A stretch of DNA of 64,000 nucleotides, taken from the NCBI GenBank assembly GCA_903878805.1, contig CAIRJF010000035.1, positions 1 through 64,000 of the forward strand, in the 5' to 3' direction. Position numbers and translations under genes: made by a program. Below, in pieces: positions 24,817 to 34,245 of the stretch. This DNA comes from an uncultured Verrucomicrobia subdivision 3 bacterium (GTDB lineage Bacteria; Verrucomicrobiota; Verrucomicrobiia; Limisphaerales; UBA11358). Position 1 is the stretch's first letter; each line of letters starts with the position of its first letter. The notes beneath the pieces were generated by a model. It did not search any database, had not been told where the DNA came from, and worked only from the letters and a program-made list of their open reading frames with translations.

Positions 24817-26214
24817 ATGTTTTCATCCGCGATTAAATCCGTTCACTTCACCGGCATCGGCGGCACGGCGATGGCGTCCGCCGCGGCTGCGATGCTGGAC
24901 AAGGGCTTTACGGTCACCGGCTCGGACCAAAATGTCTATGAGCCGATGGCGTCGTTCCTCGCCGCCAAAAAAATTCTCGTAATGAACGGTTACGACGAAC
25001 GCAATCTCGCGTCCAAGCCCGACCTCGTCGTCATCGGCAACGCCATTTCGCGCGGCAACCCGGAGGCGGAATACGTTCTCGATCACAAGCTGCGTTACTG
25101 TTCGCTCGCCGCGCTATTGGCGGAATTTTTCATCCGCGGCAAACGCTCGCTCGTCGTTGCCGGCACGCACGGCAAGACGACGACGACGAGTTTGCTGACG
25201 TGGGTGTTCGAGCACAACGGCCTGAACCCGAGCTATCTCATCGGCGGCATCCCGAATAATTTTTCGCAGGGCGCGCGCTTCACGGACAGCGAATGGTTCA
25301 TCATCGAGGGCGACGAATACGACACGGCGTTTTTCGACAAGCGCAGCAAATTCATTCATTACCAGCCGGAAATCGCGATCATCAACAATCTGGAATTCGA
25401 TCACGCGGACATTTTTGAAAATCTCGCGGCGGTGAAAAAAACTTTTTCGCACTTCATCCGGCTGGTGCCGCGCAACGGGCTGTTGCTCGGCAACGGCGAT
25501 GACGTGAATCTCAAATCGCTACTCAACGTCACGCATTGTCCGGTGAAGCGCTTCGGCCTCGGCGCGGATAACGCCGTGCAGGGTTTCAATTTACGTTTCG
25601 GCCCGACGGCAACGGAGTTTGAGATTCCCAGCTTCAAGTTTCATTTGAATCTGGTCGGTGAATTGAATGTCCGCAACGCGCTCGCGGTCATCGGCGCGGC
25701 GAAACATTGCGGGCTTTCTAATAAACAAATCCAGAGCGCGTTCGACACCTTCAAGGGCATCAAGCGGCGATTGGAAGTGAAGGGCATCGCGGGCGGCGTG
25801 ACGGTGATTGACGATTTCGGTCATCATCCGACGGCGATTCGCGAGACGCTCAAGGCGCTGCGGCTGCGTTACGCAAAGGAAAAAATCTGGGCGGTGTTCG
25901 AGCCGCGCAGCAACACGACGCGCCGGAATGTTTTTCAAGACGAGTTGGCGGCGTCCTTCGCCGATGCGGATGCGGTGGTCGTCTCCGAAGTCGCGCGGCT
26001 GGAACAAATTTCCGTCAGCGAGCGGCTCAATCCCGAAAAACTGATGACCGACATCAAGGCTTCCGGCAAGGAAGCCGCGTATCTGCCGGACGCCAACGCC
26101 ATCGTCGCGCATCTGGTGAAAAACGCGCAGGGCGGCGACGTGATTTGCGTGTTCAGCAACGGCGGCTTCGACGGTATCCACGGAAAATTGCTCACGTGTC
26201 TCGGCAAGAAGTGA
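24817..26214 (+). CDS. mpl: UDP-N-acetylmuramate:L-Ala-gamma-D-Glu-meso-Dap ligase
   Basis: This 465-residue Mur-ligase recycles murein tripeptide onto UDP-MurNAc. GIGGTAMA (13-20) is the nucleotide-binding start, GTHGKTTTT (116-124) the ATP P-loop, and EGDEYDTAFFD plus NNLEFDHADIF are strong Mpl signatures, as is FEPRSNTTRRNVFQ near the C-terminal domain. MurC differs at these places and the long EYDTAFFDKR block favours Mpl. The product implies meso-diaminopimelate peptidoglycan and cell-wall recycling. The gene stands alone. Confidence 0.92.
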   Translation: MFSSAIKSVHFTGIGGTAMASAAAAMLDKGFTVTGSDQNVYEPMASFLAAKKILVMNGYDERNLASKPDLVVIGNAISRGNPEAEYVLDHKLRYCSLAALLAEFFIRGKRSLVVAGTHGKTTTTSLLTWVFEHNGLNPSYLIGGIPNNFSQGARFTDSEWFIIEGDEYDTAFFDKRSKFIHYQPEIAIINNLEFDHADIFENLAAVKKTFSHFIRLVPRNGLLLGNGDDVNLKSLLNVTHCPVKRFGLGADNAVQGFNLRFGPTATEFEIPSFKFHLNLVGELNVRNALAVIGAAKHCGLSNKQIQSAFDTFKGIKRRLEVKGIAGGVTVIDDFGHHPTAIRETLKALRLRYAKEKIWAVFEPRSNTTRRNVFQDELAASFADADAVVVSEVARLEQISVSERLNPEKLMTDIKASGKEAAYLPDANAIVAHLVKNAQGGDVICVFSNGGFDGIHGKLLTCLGKK

Positions 26215-26468
26215 AGAAATTTTTTGGCACACGAGTTGCGACACTTTGCTCGTGGCTAGAAAATTTCAAACTTCCCAAGTCTCAACCGCGGCGGCGCAAA
26301 CCGCAGCGATCAATTTACGGATGGCGACGATTCACTCGGCGGGGCTGCGCGTTCCTCCGCGCGCGCGAAAAATTCCGACCGTTCGTCGCCGCCTTCCGGT
26401 AACGATGTTTCCAGAAAATCCCGAGCGGGTGATTATTAGACACGCGCTCCAGAATTTGGGCAGCGCGG
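26215..26468. other. Convergent intergenic region, no gene seen
   Basis: About 250 bases lie between the 3' ends of mpl and the DUF4230 gene. The only structure seen is a small hairpin with arms CACGAG/CTCGTG at about 26232-26256. It could terminate either transcript, but no T-tract follows on the plus strand. Confidence 0.5.
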
Positions 26469-27047
26469 TCAGCGGAACTCGACCGTCTCAAAGCCCGCGC
26501 GCTTGAAGAAGTTTTGCAGTTCCTCGCGACCGCGCTTGTCGGCCTCGTCCAAAATTCCGGCATGACGCGCGGCGCGGGCGATGTCGTCCACGGCGTTCTG
26601 CCGCGCGGTCTGTTCCAAATCCTTGTCGAAGGCACGGAGCAAACCCGTCGTGTGGTCAATGATCTGGCTGGCTGCATCGTCGAGATACGCGTCGGTGATT
26701 TGCGTGGGCGGCAACTTGAGCGTAATTTTTTTGCCGGCGATGGAGACATCCGCCGGCTGCAATTTTTTTAAATCAATGCCCGCCTTGACGACGCCTTGCG
26801 CGAGGAGCAGCACGCGGTTTTCGCCATACCATTTCACGTCTTCCAGGACGACGACCTTGTTCATTACGAATTTCACCGTGACCAAATCCGAGAGCGACTG
26901 GACTTCGTGGACGACGCTGGTGGTGTTCCAAAAGCGCAGGCCGCTGGCGTGGTTGAGCCAGCGCGCGGTGGTGAACGTGAGATACGCCGCCGCCACGAGC
27001 ACGACGACCGCCGTGAGCGTCCAGATGAAATTGCGCAAGCGCCGCAT
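26469..27047 (-). CDS. DUF4230 membrane-anchored protein
   Basis: About 192 residues from ATG 27047 (MRRLRNFIWTL); an in-frame ATG at 27080 would add 11 residues. One N-terminal transmembrane helix (about 8-30) is followed by the DUF4230 pattern: SVVHEVQSLSDLVTVKF, LLLAQGVVKAGIDLKKLQPAD, ITLKLPPTQITDAYLDD. The family's role is unknown. The family usually faces outside the cytoplasm. It is convergent with mpl and divergent from the sensor-kinase gene. Confidence 0.85.
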   Translation of the reverse strand: MRRLRNFIWTLTAVVVLVAAAYLTFTTARWLNHASGLRFWNTTSVVHEVQSLSDLVTVKFVMNKVVVLEDVKWYGENRVLLLAQGVVKAGIDLKKLQPADVSIAGKKITLKLPPTQITDAYLDDAASQIIDHTTGLLRAFDKDLEQTARQNAVDDIARAARHAGILDEADKRGREELQNFFKRAGFETVEFR

Positions 27048-27297
27048 GGCGACAATGTAATCCAACCGGACGAATTGCAAAGCGGGAATAATTTTTGAGA
27101 TTTCGATTTAAGGATTTTGACGCGCAGGCGTTCAGGCGCGCGAATTGGAAGGTGGTTTCGACATCTGACCGGCTCTAACCAACGTCTCAAAACTGACGGC
27201 GCACGACCCAAGAATCCATTGACCTTTCGCGGTTTTCTATGAAAGACTGATTCACCGTGAAAGCCACCATTCACCAGCAGTTTGTGCGCCGCGCGCC

Positions 27298-29319
27298 ATG
27301 AAGACGATTCTCGTATTGTCGCCGCATCCTGATTTTGCCGAGGCGGTTCAAACCAGCCTGGATGCCGCGCAATATCGCATCGTGCATCGGCTCACGGCGG
27401 ACGAGGCGGAGCCGCTCGTCGTCCATAATCTCGCCAGCGCCATCTTGCTCGACTCGGAGCTCATGGGCGTGCAGAGCATCCTGTGCATCGAACGGCTGCG
27501 GCGGCGGGACAAAAAAACGCCCATCATCGCCTTCACGGAACGTGCGCAGGCGGACTGGGAGGAAGAGGCGTTTCTGCACGGCGTCACGCACGTCCTCACC
27601 AAGCCGGTGCGGCAACGGCTCTTGAACTCCGTGCTGGAAAAATTGTGGAGTCCGCCCGCCGCGCCGCGTCCGGCGCTGAATGTTCCCGCCGGCAACACGG
27701 CCATTTTTGCGCGCACCGCCGCAGACCAAAATGCGGGCGGGCAGTTTGTCAACGCCTCGCAGACGCTCGACGTGCTGCGCGATTTTTCACAGATGCTCAC
27801 ACACTCGCTCGACGCGGAGGCGATGCTGAAACAATTTCTCCAGTTCCTGCGCGAAATGTTGAGCGTGAACCGCGTGGCGGTTTTTTTGAACCGCCCCTGC
27901 GCGCCGCTGGCCGAACCGATTGCGACCTGAGACGAACGGCGGCTGCGCGCGGCGGCGGCCATCGGCGTGGCCAACGGTTTGCTGGAGCATTTGGAATTGT
28001 CGCTGGATTCCGGCATCGGCGCGCAAGTCTCGCGGCTGGGCCGCATTCTCCGCCGCGACAGCGACGAGGCGCGTCTGGATGCGGAAACGCAAAAGGAATT
28101 TGAGCTGCTCGGCGCGCGGGTGGCCGTGCCGATCGTCAGCCGCGATGCCGTCATCGGCGTCGCCATTTTTGACGGACGCGTGACGGGCGAGCCGCTGGTA
28201 AACGTGGAGCTGGAATTGATTTTCCATCTGCTCGAACAGGTCGGCCTCGCGCTGGGCAACATCCAGTTGCACGACCAGTTGACCACCAACCACGAGATGA
28301 TGACGGATGTGCTGCGCGAATTGAGCAGCGCGTGCATCGTGGTCGGGCGCGACCTGAAAATCCTGCACGCGAACAAGTCGGCGCGGCGGCATTTCGGGCG
28401 CAAGAACGAACGCACCGGCGGGCTGGAGTTCAGCGATCTGCCGACCGCGCTCGGCGCAAAAATTTATCAGGTGCTCAAGACCGGCGCGGCGCTGGAGCCG
28501 TTCCGCTACGAGCCAGAAAATTTTCCCGGCACGGCCTACAAGATCAGCGTGCTGCCGTTCCAGCACGGCAAATCCACCGTGCCGGTCTCCGCGCTGCTAA
28601 CCTCCGAGGATTTGAGCGAGAGCGAACAGTTAAACCGACTGGAAGTCGAGGCCGCAAACTTGCGCCTGATCAAATCCATGTCCTACCGGCTGGTCAACGA
28701 AATCGGCAACGCCGTCGTGCCGCTCTCGACGCACCACCAGCTACTGAACGAAAGTTTTGATGACCCGGATTTCCGCAAGTCGCTCGACACGGCTCTGGGC
28801 GACAGCATCAAGCGCATCATGCGCCTGAACAACCAGATGCGGTTCCTCGCGCGCGAAGGCCAGTTCGAGCAGGAAAATTTTTCCGCCGCCAAGCTGGTCG
28901 AAGACGCGTTTCAAGAGGCGCTGCGGCACCAGCCCGTGAGCAACGCGCAGTTGAAACTGGAAAATATTGAGCCGCAGCTCACGGTTGTCGGCGACCGCGT
29001 GGCGTTGAAACACGCGCTCTCGGAAATCATGCTCAACGCGCTGCAATCGCATCCGCAAAACCCGCAGATCAACGTGGCGTTGCGCTCTGCTGGCAGCAAC
29101 GGCGGGCGTTCCGTGACTATCGAGGTGAACGACAACGGCGGCGGCTTCAGCGCGGAGACGGCCCGGAAAGTTCCCGCGCCGTTTTTCACGACGCGGAATG
29201 TCGGCCTCGGCCTCGGCCTGACCGTGAGCCAGCGGATCATTGAGACGCACCACGGCCGGCTGGAAATTGTGGCGTCGCCGACCGGCGTCGTTCGCGTCTC
29301 GCTGCCGATGGGAAAATAG
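27298..29319 (+). pseudogene. Receiver-GAF-PAS-histidine-kinase-like gene interrupted by an in-frame TGA
   Basis: One reading frame of 674 codons is split by TGA at 27928-27930 (codon 211); the frame is the same on both sides. Domains: receiver-like (about 1-115, Asp in ILLDSEL, Lys in LTKPV), GAF (about 155-320, with the stop inside it), PAS-like (about 330-430), then HisKA/HATPase-like (about 455-674). The ATPase boxes are present: EIMLNALQSH, VNDNGGGF, FFTTRNVGLGLGLTVSQ. The phospho-acceptor position of the H-box reads LVN467EIGNAVVPLSTH, where relatives have His. It could be a decayed gene, a sequencing error plus a pseudokinase, or two polypeptides; GTG 27967 is a possible restart. Annotated as interrupted. 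Confidence 0.75.
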
Positions 29320-29339
29320 CGAAAGGCGGAAATGTAATT

Positions 29340-30629
29340 TCACCGGCGGCGCATCAGCGATTCGATTTCGTCCGCTTCAATCGGAATGTCTGCCATCAAA
29401 TCGCGCTGGCCGTCTTCGGTAATGAGAATTATATTTTCCAGACGCACGCCAAAACCTTCCGCCTGAATATAAATCGCCGGTTCACACGTCAGCACCCAGC
29501 CGGGAGAAATTTTTGCGCCGGCATTCATCACGTCATGCACGTCGAGGCCGATGGAGTGGGAAACGCCGTGCATGAAAAATGGGCGCACGGCGGGATTTTC
29601 CGGCGTGGATTTTTTTAAGTGCGACGGCTTGAGCAGGCCGAGGCCGACGCATTCCTCCGCGAGCAGGGCCTCGCATTCCGCCCGCAAATCCTTGAGGGTT
29701 TTGCCGGAAATCATCGCCCGCGTCATCAGCCGGAACACGCGCAGCACGGCGTCATAAACCTGCCGCTGCCGGCGCGAAAATTTTCCGCTGACGGGAATCG
29801 TGCGCGTGAGGTCGCTCATGTAATTGCCCAGCCCGGCGGCCACGTCGAGCAAAAGTAAATCGCCCTTTTTGCAAATCTGGTCGTTTTGGTTGTAATGCAA
29901 AATGTTATTGTTCGCGCCGCTGGCGATGATGGGCGGATACGCAAACTGGCCTTTGTGCCGGACAAATTCGTGCGCGAACTCCGCCTCGATTTCCGTCTCG
30001 TTCACGCCGGGCTTCACAAATTTCAATGCACGCTGAAAACCTTGGCCGGTCAAAGCGCACGCGGCCTGGATGGCGTGGATTTCCGGCTCGGATTTCACCA
30101 CGCGCAGCTCGTGCAGCAGCGGCGCGAGGCGCTCGTAATGGTGAAGCGGAAATTTTTTACGGCATTCGCGAATGAAGCGGTCATCGCGCGTCTCGACCGT
30201 CACGTCGGCGCGCGAGTGTTCGTTGGTGTTGAGATAAAGAATTTTGAGTTCGCAGGCGAGCGTGCGAAAGACGGATGGAAACTCGGAGAGCCATTTTACA
30301 TTTTTGATTCCGGAAATCGCCGCCGCCGATTCTTGGGTCAGCTTGTGGCCTTCCCAAATTTTCAAATGCTCGTTCGGCTGGCGAATGAAAAGCATTTCAC
30401 GCTGCGCCGGATCCAATGCGTCCGGCGCGAGCAACAAGATGGTTTCCTCCTGATGCACACCGGTCAGGTAAAACAAATCGGCGTTTTGCAGATGCCCCAT
30501 CACGCCATCGGCGTTCGTGGGCATGAGGTCATTGGCGTTCAGCACGGCCAACGAGCGCGGCCGCAATTTTTGGGCGAGCCGCTCGCGGTTGAGCGCAAAC
30601 AGCGTGGCGGGCAGTGGCATGGCTTTCAT
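29340..30629 (-). CDS. pepP: Xaa-Pro aminopeptidase (M24B)
   Basis: About 429 residues from ATG 30629; ATG 30620 (MPLPATLF) is an equally possible start. The enzyme removes N-terminal residues before proline. The N-terminal creatinase-like domain has DLFYLTGV. The pita-bread domain has the five metal ligands in LLLLDVAAG...SDLTRTIPVSG (two Asp), HGVSHSIGLDVHD (His), CEPAIYI (Glu) and VRLENIILIT (Glu). Length fits PepP. The gene is convergent with the interrupted kinase gene and followed upstream by a short repeat-like stretch. Confidence 0.92.
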   Translation of the reverse strand: MKAMPLPATLFALNRERLAQKLRPRSLAVLNANDLMPTNADGVMGHLQNADLFYLTGVHQEETILLLAPDALDPAQREMLFIRQPNEHLKIWEGHKLTQESAAAISGIKNVKWLSEFPSVFRTLACELKILYLNTNEHSRADVTVETRDDRFIRECRKKFPLHHYERLAPLLHELRVVKSEPEIHAIQAACALTGQGFQRALKFVKPGVNETEIEAEFAHEFVRHKGQFAYPPIIASGANNNILHYNQNDQICKKGDLLLLDVAAGLGNYMSDLTRTIPVSGKFSRRQRQVYDAVLRVFRLMTRAMISGKTLKDLRAECEALLAEECVGLGLLKPSHLKKSTPENPAVRPFFMHGVSHSIGLDVHDVMNAGAKISPGWVLTCEPAIYIQAEGFGVRLENIILITEDGQRDLMADIPIEADEIESLMRRR

Positions 30630-30644
30630 TTCAAAATGAAATTG

Positions 30645-30685
30645 TTGAACCACGGAATACACGAATCATGCGAAAAGAAACAGGA
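30645..30685. repeat. Short interspersed repeat-like segment
   Basis: AACCACGGAATACACGAATC ATGCGAAAAGAAACAGG lies at the 5' side of pepP. It resembles the reverse complement of 22036-22066 at roughly three bases in four. It appears to be a degenerate member of a dispersed family. Confidence 0.45.
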
Positions 30686-30729
30686 AGAAAAAGCCACGGC
30701 TTCGGCCGCACGCTGCGCCCGATGAAATT

Positions 30730-31889
30730 CTATTTTGCCTTCCGCAACCACAACAGGCCGGCCAGGCCGACTGTAAGCAATCCCGTCACCGCCCACGCGC
30801 CGACGCTGGCGCTTTGCGGCGCAAGCCAGAGCGCCGCCGCGCCCACCGCCGGACCAACACAGTTGCCCGCGCCAATCGCCGCCTCGTGGATGCCGCCGTG
30901 CTCGCTGCTGGCATCGTGCGCATCCATCGCGTAAAACAGCGACGAGTAATAGATTAAGCCGATGGTCGCACCGAAAAAAATCTGCGCGAGCAAAACCACG
31001 GCGAGATTGTGCACGATCAGAATCGTCGTGAACGAAACGATGAGCAGCGCAAACGCACCGAAGAGCCAGCGAAACTGGTAATGCCAGCCGGTCCAGCGCC
31101 ACAGTAGGATGAACGCGGCCACGCGCACAAAACACCACAGCGAACAGACTACCCCCGCAAATCCGGTCGTGAGCTGGAATTTGTGCGCGATGCCTGGCAG
31201 CACGGCGATGAGCGTGTTGATCGCGATATAGGCAAAGGGATTCGCCAGCCACGCCATGCGCTGAAATTTTTTCACGCGGGTCAGTGATGACGGGACTGGT
31301 TCGCACGGCGGATTTTTTCCAGTTTCAGCGGCGGTTCCGCCGACAGGAATTTTTTCGAGCCAGAAAACCATGGCGAATTGCAGCAGCATGAACGCGAGCG
31401 GCAGATAAAAAATGCTGCGGTGGCCAAATTTTTCGATGAGCGTGCCGCCGATGAAAAACGCCGAGGCGTTCGTCACCGCCCAGATGATGTTGTAGAGGCC
31501 GACGGCACGCGCGGGGTTCGCGCCTGCGCTGACGAGCGCTTCGAGCGTGGGCCAGATGAAACACATCCCGGCGTTCACAACGCACGCGGTGACGATAGCT
31601 CCGGCCACCGTGTGCAGTTGCGAGCCGATGGCGAGTCCGCCCGCCATCACCGCGAAGCCAATTTTCAGCGCATTGAAATATCCGCACCGCTGCGCAAGTT
31701 TTCCCGCCTGCCACGACGCAAAAACGTAAATCAGCCCAATGAGCGCCGCGAGTTCGAGGTTCTGCCGGTCGTTGAAACCGAATTGGTCGCGGAAGAAAAA
31801 TAAAGGTAGTTGAAATAAATCACCACGGCGAAGGAATTGAGACCTTCGATGGTGTAGCAGGCGGCGCGGAATTTTTTGGCGGGAATCAC
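30730..31889 (-). pseudogene. MFS transporter with a -1 frameshift near the N-terminus
   Basis: From GTG 31889 the frame encodes MIPAKKFRAACYTIEGLNSF, then AVVIYFNYLY. After a run of five T on the minus strand (31796-31800) the protein continues in another frame (FFRDQFGFNDRQNLELAALI) through to the stop at 30730, a total of about 386 residues with some 12 helices. One extra T in that run would restore a standard MFS protein. GTG 31889 overlaps the Nudix stop (GTGA), supporting the start. Either the gene is broken, the run is a sequencing slip, or ribosomal slippage occurs. An internal start at 31653/31650 would give a shortened 306-residue protein lacking the first helices. Confidence 0.8.
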
Positions 31890-32350
31890 GCGCGGGAAAT
31901 TTCCTCGATGGCCTGGCGGCAATACCATTTCACCGCGTCAGTCATCGGCGGCGAAAGTTTTTCCATGTCATCACGCGAACACCAGCGGATGTCGTGATGC
32001 TCTTCAGTCGCCAGTTTCACTTTGGCGGAGTTTTTTGGTCGCGCCCAATAAATCAGGCCGATGTGCTCGTGCGCCTCGTTGATGCGATGGATGTCGAGAA
32101 AGCGCGGCGCGATGAGCGCACGCGTGCCGGGCGAAGTTGTAGGCGGACGTTCGCCGATCAATTCCACGTCGAGTCCGCTTTCTTCTTTCGCCTCGCGCAA
32201 CGCAGCCTGCTCCGGGTCTTCGTCCAGCTCGATGTGCCCGCCGAGCGGCAGCCATTTGCCAAGTTTGCGGTGGTGTATGACGAGAATCTTTTCGTCGTGA
32301 ACAATAAAAATCGCGACGGTGAAATCAATTTTTTCGTGGATGTGGGCCAT
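31886..32350 (-). CDS. Nudix hydrolase
   Basis: This 154-residue enzyme contains the full Nudix box, GHIELDE, DPEQAAL, REAKEESGL (pattern G-x5-E-x7-REUXEEXGU). The start MAHIHEKIDFTVAIFIVHDE is chosen because it begins the fold and lies 14 bases after the stop of the upstream gene; the longer frame from 32551 overlaps that gene. It hydrolyses a nucleoside diphosphate linked to another group; the substrate is not predictable. It is translationally coupled to the MFS gene downstream. Confidence 0.9.
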   Translation of the reverse strand: MAHIHEKIDFTVAIFIVHDEKILVIHHRKLGKWLPLGGHIELDEDPEQAALREAKEESGLDVELIGERPPTTSPGTRALIAPRFLDIHRINEAHEHIGLIYWARPKNSAKVKLATEEHHDIRWCSRDDMEKLSPPMTDAVKWYCRQAIEEISRA

Positions 32351-32364
32351 GTTGCCGGGGAAAT

Positions 32365-34179
32365 TTACGCCTCGAAGTTTTTCAACTGCTTCAACCCCCA
32401 GCGCATCGGCAGCCAGCCGACGGCAAACGACAGCGCAACAAAAGCGACCATGTACACAAACGCCAACGCGATGTGCGCGTGAAATCCGCCGCCGCCAACC
32501 ACCAGCAATGCCAGAGCGGCGATGATGTAGATGGAGCTTAAAACAAAACACAGCGTGCCGCCGAAGCCGCTGACAATTTTGTTCGGGTTAGTTTCTTTCA
32601 CGTTCGGAAACAAAACGCCGAGGCCGACGGCGAGGCCGTTCAGCGCAAAGGTCATTACGGTGACGACCGCGCCGAAAAACGCGACGTCGCTCCACGGCAT
32701 TTTCAGCAGGTAGCACGAGAGCGTGACGAGCGCGAGCGTGATGGCCAGCGAGCCGACGCTGGCGAGCCAGTATTTGGTCATGACGATGCGCGCCAATCCC
32801 ATCGGCGACATCCCGACAATCCAGATGCGCCGGCCTTCGAGGGAAAATTGCGGGAACACAAACCGCGTGGTGACGGAGGCGAGGTTGAACGCGCACGCGC
32901 CGAGGTTAAGAAACGCGACGGCGTGGATCCAGAACGGACTGGTTAGTTGGTGCGTGAAGTTGCGCAGGTTGATGACGTAGGCGCCGAGCAGTCCGAAAAA
33001 CATCACGGACTGCCCCCATTGCGTCGTGTCGCGCCAGAACATCCGCAAATCCTTCACGGCGATGGCGCGCGTGTCGGGCCGGAGCCAGACCAGTTTGTCA
33101 AAAAACTTTTCCAGAAAACCCGGCGCGGCGGAACCGCCGGCGGCACGTAAAAAATTGAATTTGAATCCACCGTTGCTCGCACGGCTTTGCACCGCCGAGG
33201 CCGTGTCGTAAAATAAATTTCCAAAGCGCGTGAAGGCGAGGCTGCCAAAGAAGAGCGTGTTGCTCAACAGGACGGCGGCGAAAAAAACGGCGTTGCTGGC
33301 GATGCCCTCGGCCCATTGCAGCACTGCGCCGGAAAGCCAGTAGCTCGGCAGGAACGGAAACATCGTGAAGCGCGTCTTGGCGAGCAGCCGGTCGAGCGCC
33401 TCCAGCGTGCGCTTGTCCAGCAGGTCGTCGTCCACCGGGTTCGTCTTCCACCAGAACGCGACAAACGCCAGCAACACCAGCGCGAGCAGCAACAGCGTGA
33501 TTTGAAAACTTTTCCGGTCCAAATGCCGGCCGATGCCGATGGCCAGCGCCGAACCAAACACGCCGGGCAAAATAATAAACAGCCCGATGAGCAGCACCGT
33601 CAGCGGATAAAAATGCCACGGCACATCGCGCACCAGGCCGAAGGCCACGAGCAGTGGCGCGATCAAAAACAAAAACGCCCACGACGCGAGCACCATGGAC
33701 TCGATAAATTTCCAATTGAAAATAGTTTGGTTGGAAACCGGCAGCGTCAGCAGAAATGCCGTCTCGCGGTTGCGAAATAAATTGGTGTAGCTGATGATGA
33801 GGTTGCTCAACAGCAGCAGCGCAAACAAAAAGGCGAAGAGCGTATACATCAGCCGCTCCGTCAGCACGGCGCCCAGGCCGGGAAACTTGGCGATGAACTG
33901 CATCCCGTGATAAAACAGTTCGAACGCCAGCACGAGATAGCCAATCACGAAAAAACTGATGATGCCGGTAAGCAGTTGCGACTGCTCGCGCACGGCCAGC
34001 AGCCGCCGCCAGCTGTGGACGGCGTTCACGCGCAGCAGCAAGAGCAGCGGCGAGGATTTGAGTTGGGCAGCAAGGCCAGACACGCGCGAGAAATTAAGCC
34101 GCAATCCCGCCGGACGCAATGGTAGAAGAAAACCATCCAGCCGGGCTTGGTGAATTTCGCTTTCGGTTGGACTTTTCAA
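32365..34179 (-). CDS. Large ABC-exporter-like membrane protein
   Basis: This 604-residue protein has about 14 hydrophobic segments, including TGIISFFVIGYLVLAFELF near 70-90, a cluster around 110-235, and a C-terminal set from about 430. The motif NLFRNRETAFLLTLPVS near 135-150 and AIAVKDLRMFWRD near 375-388 are typical of 'putative ABC exporter'/EcsB-like permeases with two ABC-2-like halves. No ATPase gene is adjacent; the nearest ABC ATPase is some 30 kb away. It heads an operon with Nudix and MFS genes and is divergent from recC. Confidence 0.75.
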   Translation of the reverse strand: MKSPTESEIHQARLDGFLLPLRPAGLRLNFSRVSGLAAQLKSSPLLLLLRVNAVHSWRRLLAVREQSQLLTGIISFFVIGYLVLAFELFYHGMQFIAKFPGLGAVLTERLMYTLFAFLFALLLLSNLIISYTNLFRNRETAFLLTLPVSNQTIFNWKFIESMVLASWAFLFLIAPLLVAFGLVRDVPWHFYPLTVLLIGLFIILPGVFGSALAIGIGRHLDRKSFQITLLLLALVLLAFVAFWWKTNPVDDDLLDKRTLEALDRLLAKTRFTMFPFLPSYWLSGAVLQWAEGIASNAVFFAAVLLSNTLFFGSLAFTRFGNLFYDTASAVQSRASNGGFKFNFLRAAGGSAAPGFLEKFFDKLVWLRPDTRAIAVKDLRMFWRDTTQWGQSVMFFGLLGAYVINLRNFTHQLTSPFWIHAVAFLNLGACAFNLASVTTRFVFPQFSLEGRRIWIVGMSPMGLARIVMTKYWLASVGSLAITLALVTLSCYLLKMPWSDVAFFGAVVTVMTFALNGLAVGLGVLFPNVKETNPNKIVSGFGGTLCFVLSSIYIIAALALLVVGGGGFHAHIALAFVYMVAFVALSFAVGWLPMRWGLKQLKNFEA

Positions 34180-34245
34180 ATTTAAGGCTGTAGTTCTGAC
34201 ACTTCAGCCGAGGGCGACGCGGCGGACGTTTCACGGTTTTCTGAA

